From: Chloroflexota bacterium
GTDB taxonomy: Bacteria > Chloroflexota > UBA5177 > JANWHV01
NCBI GenBank assembly: GCA_025450255.1
Contig: JANWHV010000081.1
Location: 1 to 7,855, forward strand
Direction: 5' to 3'
DNA length: 7,855 bases
The position numbers and the translations under genes are program-made. Below are positions 6,266 to 7,855 of this stretch, piece by piece (the first letter of the stretch is position 1; the number at the start of each line of letters is the position of its first letter). The notes under the pieces were generated by a model. The model was not told the origin of the DNA and did no database searches. It worked only from the letters and a program-made list of their open reading frames with translations.

Positions 6266-7544
6266 GTTGTACGTTCCGCTGGCTTTTTCTCGCGCTTGAA
6301 CCGAGCCAAATACTCAACAGCCCCTGGCCCAATGTCCACGCGATAGCCGCGCCAGTAATGCCGAAAGTCATGAGCAGTGGTATGGCCAATGCGACGACCA
6401 GCGTCTGTGTAACAGTATAGGAGACCGCTACGACCCGTTGCGAACCGTGATACCGGAGTTCCGCCAGGTAAATATTTGCCTGGCAGTACGGCCATGAGCC
6501 GGCGGATAGGACCAGGATGACCGACCATCCGTCGCGCAGATACGACTGGCCAAGCGCAAAGAGCACGAGCAGCGCCAGCGGCACAAATAGAATCGTAATG
6601 AGCAGCAGTCCTCGATTGGCCACCCGGTGCGATCGCGATCCGCGATATGCGTTACCGGAAACCGACGTCTTATCGGTGAGAACAGCCCACGACAGCGCGC
6701 CAGGAACCAGCAACAGTATGCTGAACAGCATCCATGCCAGGTAGAAGGCGGCCGATTGAGCGCCGCCGATGCGAGACACGAGTATCGACGGCAGCACGAG
6801 CGCCGGACTCTGCGCTGCCAGCAAGCTCACATAGTTCCAGAACGAATACCCGATTAACTCCTGGACCGAGACTGCCGATTCGCCCACGCCGCGGTGTCCA
6901 TGACGGCGCGTCAACAGCAGGGCAACAATTATTCCGACGCCTCCACTAACGCCGGTTATCCCGATCAGCACGGCGGCGGACAGGTTGTGGTACACCAGAA
7001 TCAAGGCAACGCGTATTAACGCCGCCGCGATCCCCTTGATGACCAGGATGCCGTTGTACCTCTGGCTTATCAGATTATGGTCGTTCAGCACCGAGAGCGC
7101 CCAGAGCAGGCACGAGCCGATGAACCAAAGCGTGCCGCTTCGCGTGGAGAAGATAGGATCGAGACCTGACGCGACGACTGGAGCGAGACGCCAAAACGCA
7201 AGGCCGACCAACACCGATGTAACCGCTACCGTCGCGAAAATAATCGAAAGCCAGGTGGTACGAGCTTTCCCGAACGAGGGACCGTAGCGGACAATCCCTA
7301 CGTTGAGGCCAAGTTGGCTTATGGCGGCCAGGAAAACGACGATTGACGTTCCGGCGGATGCAACGCCGACCAGATTCGGTGTATAGCGATGTGTCGCTAC
7401 GAACCAGAACAGTAGGCCGCCCACGCCGTTCAGCACGCTATTCAAGGCAATGAACGCCGTATCTCGCGCGAGCGGATTCGCGATGACGAGCGTGGCACGA
7501 TCCTTCAATGACAACGCCGGCATACTCACGGGTTCAGCGCTCAA
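6258..7544 (-). CDS. Wzx-like polysaccharide flippase, 12 predicted membrane helices
   Basis: 428 residues, strongly hydrophobic, with about twelve candidate membrane helices at roughly 29-50, 58-80, 96-118, 135-155, 165-185, 188-212, 230-255, 262-285, 308-330, 338-358, 370-392 and 394-415. Length, helix count and the ALNSVLNGVGGLLFWF first helix fit the MOP superfamily of O-antigen or exopolysaccharide flippases, which move undecaprenyl-linked repeat units across the membrane. Conserved short motifs are weak in this family, so the substrate cannot be predicted. The start is TTG at 7544, chosen because AAAGGG stands 7 bases upstream; no Shine-Dalgarno sequence precedes the later ATG at 7523. 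The gene lies between a nucleotide-sugar dehydrogenase and an acetyltransferase in the same direction, with an 8-base overlap with the latter, as expected in a polysaccharide operon. Confidence 0.85.
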   Translation of the reverse strand: MSAEPVSMPALSLKDRATLVIANPLARDTAFIALNSVLNGVGGLLFWFVATHRYTPNLVGVASAGTSIVVFLAAISQLGLNVGIVRYGPSFGKARTTWLSIIFATVAVTSVLVGLAFWRLAPVVASGLDPIFSTRSGTLWFIGSCLLWALSVLNDHNLISQRYNGILVIKGIAAALIRVALILVYHNLSAAVLIGITGVSGGVGIIVALLLTRRHGHRGVGESAVSVQELIGYSFWNYVSLLAAQSPALVLPSILVSRIGGAQSAAFYLAWMLFSILLLVPGALSWAVLTDKTSVSGNAYRGSRSHRVANRGLLLITILFVPLALLVLFALGQSYLRDGWSVILVLSAGSWPYCQANIYLAELRYHGSQRVVAVSYTVTQTLVVALAIPLLMTFGITGAAIAWTLGQGLLSIWLGSSARKSQRNVQRG

Positions 7545-7557
7545 CGCATTTCCCTTT
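7542..7557 (-). promoter_or_regulatory. Ribosome binding site that fixes a TTG start for the flippase
   Basis: On the minus strand AAAGGG (7557-7552) is followed by AAATGCG and then TTG (7544-7542). The ATG inside the spacer is in another frame and meets TGA after one further codon, so it cannot start the flippase. In-frame reading upstream of the TTG is closed by TGA 36 bases earlier. Confidence 0.6.
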
Positions 7558-7640
7558 GCCTGGCAAACCAGCAGCAGTCATGGGGCGCTCGTCGCCAGTC
7601 GCCACCGAAGCCAGGAAACCAGCCGAGGAACACACGGACA

Positions 7641-7855
7641 TCAGCGCGCGGACCTAACGGCGGTATTCGGGATCGAAGCGGAATGCCGCGTGTCGCCGTG
7701 GATGGTGTTGGCCAGCGGGTGGCTGGCGCCGAGGTACCATATCTTTCCCGAATCGTCCGCCACATCACCCGTTGCATGTACCGTGTCCACCACGACGCGG
7801 GCGTGCCGGACGATATGGTGATAGTCAAAGGCGGCATGTCCGGTGACTATGAGCA
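7641..7855 (-). CDS. Nucleotide-sugar (UDP-glucose/GDP-mannose family) dehydrogenase, C-terminal end only
   Basis: The last 70 residues of a gene that begins beyond the right edge. LIVTGHAAFDYHHIVRHARV (1-20) followed by VVDTVHATG (21-29) matches the C-terminal UDP-binding domain of UDP-glucose, UDP-N-acetylglucosamine or mannosamine dehydrogenases, where the usual form is TDHSAFDY then VVDTRNA. These NAD-dependent enzymes oxidise C6 of a nucleotide sugar to a uronic acid. Here the usual D before H is G and the usual RN of the last motif is VH, so the exact substrate class is open. The tail after about residue 45 is polar and does not look conserved. The frame ends in TGA at 7643-7641. A longer open frame at 7541-7837 overlaps it but has no recognisable protein character. 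The enzyme would supply an acidic sugar to the glycan handled by the downstream genes. Confidence 0.75.
   Translation of the reverse strand, partial: LIVTGHAAFDYHHIVRHARVVVDTVHATGDVADDSGKIWYLGASHPLANTIHGDTRHSASIPNTAVRSAR

Noticed and set aside
7541..7837. Minus-strand open frame of 98 codons whose TGA overlaps the flippase TTG start
   Set aside because: The frame next to it encodes a recognisable dehydrogenase C-terminus. This one reads as Arg/Trp/Pro-rich noise, and the apparent 4-base stop-start overlap is coincidental.
1..7855. A defence system, toxin-antitoxin pair or mobile element
   Set aside because: All substantial coding regions are accounted for by TPR, PHP, dimethylformamidase-like and polysaccharide genes; no transposase, nuclease, integrase or terminal repeats were seen.

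Overview
The window is GC-rich bacterial DNA with tightly packed genes. It looks most like a Chloroflexota-type genome. The reasons are a secreted protein with duplicated GWNL-type modules, a Ser/Thr/Pro linker rich in PTAT-like words and a dimethylformamidase-like domain, plus a PHP-domain protein of a style common in that phylum. This placement is inferred from protein style only and is not firm.

Layout. Left block, minus strand: a PHP-domain phosphoesterase (420 to the left edge, C-terminus cut off) lies directly downstream of an exported 12-repeat TPR protein (424-1920). One TAG codon separates the two genes and both are in the same frame. Positions 1936-2186 form a divergent control region. 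It holds a 12-bp hairpin and a plausible sigma70-type promoter that reads right into the third gene. Centre, plus strand: a 756-residue exported or membrane-anchored protein (2187-4457) with two GWNL modules, a linker and an N,N-dimethylformamidase beta-subunit-like C-terminal domain. Right block, minus strand, transcribed right to left: the C-terminal end of a nucleotide-sugar dehydrogenase (7855-7641), a Wzx-like polysaccharide flippase (7544-6258), a hexapeptide-repeat O-acetyltransferase (6265-5660) and a class I SAM-dependent methyltransferase (5468-4566).

How the genes fit together. The right block reads as the end of a surface-polysaccharide operon: sugar-nucleotide oxidation, export of the lipid-linked repeat unit, then acetyl and methyl decoration. 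The dimethylformamidase-like protein converges on this operon and is predicted to face outward, but nothing in the sequence proves that it acts on the polysaccharide. The TPR-PHP pair is a separate unit read in the opposite direction from the central gene.

I saw no tRNA, rRNA, CRISPR array, insertion sequence or recognisable defence system. The most unusual points are the PHP gene with no ATG, GTG or TTG start, the 68-residue super-repeat in the TPR protein, and two abutting hairpins in the leader of the methyltransferase gene.
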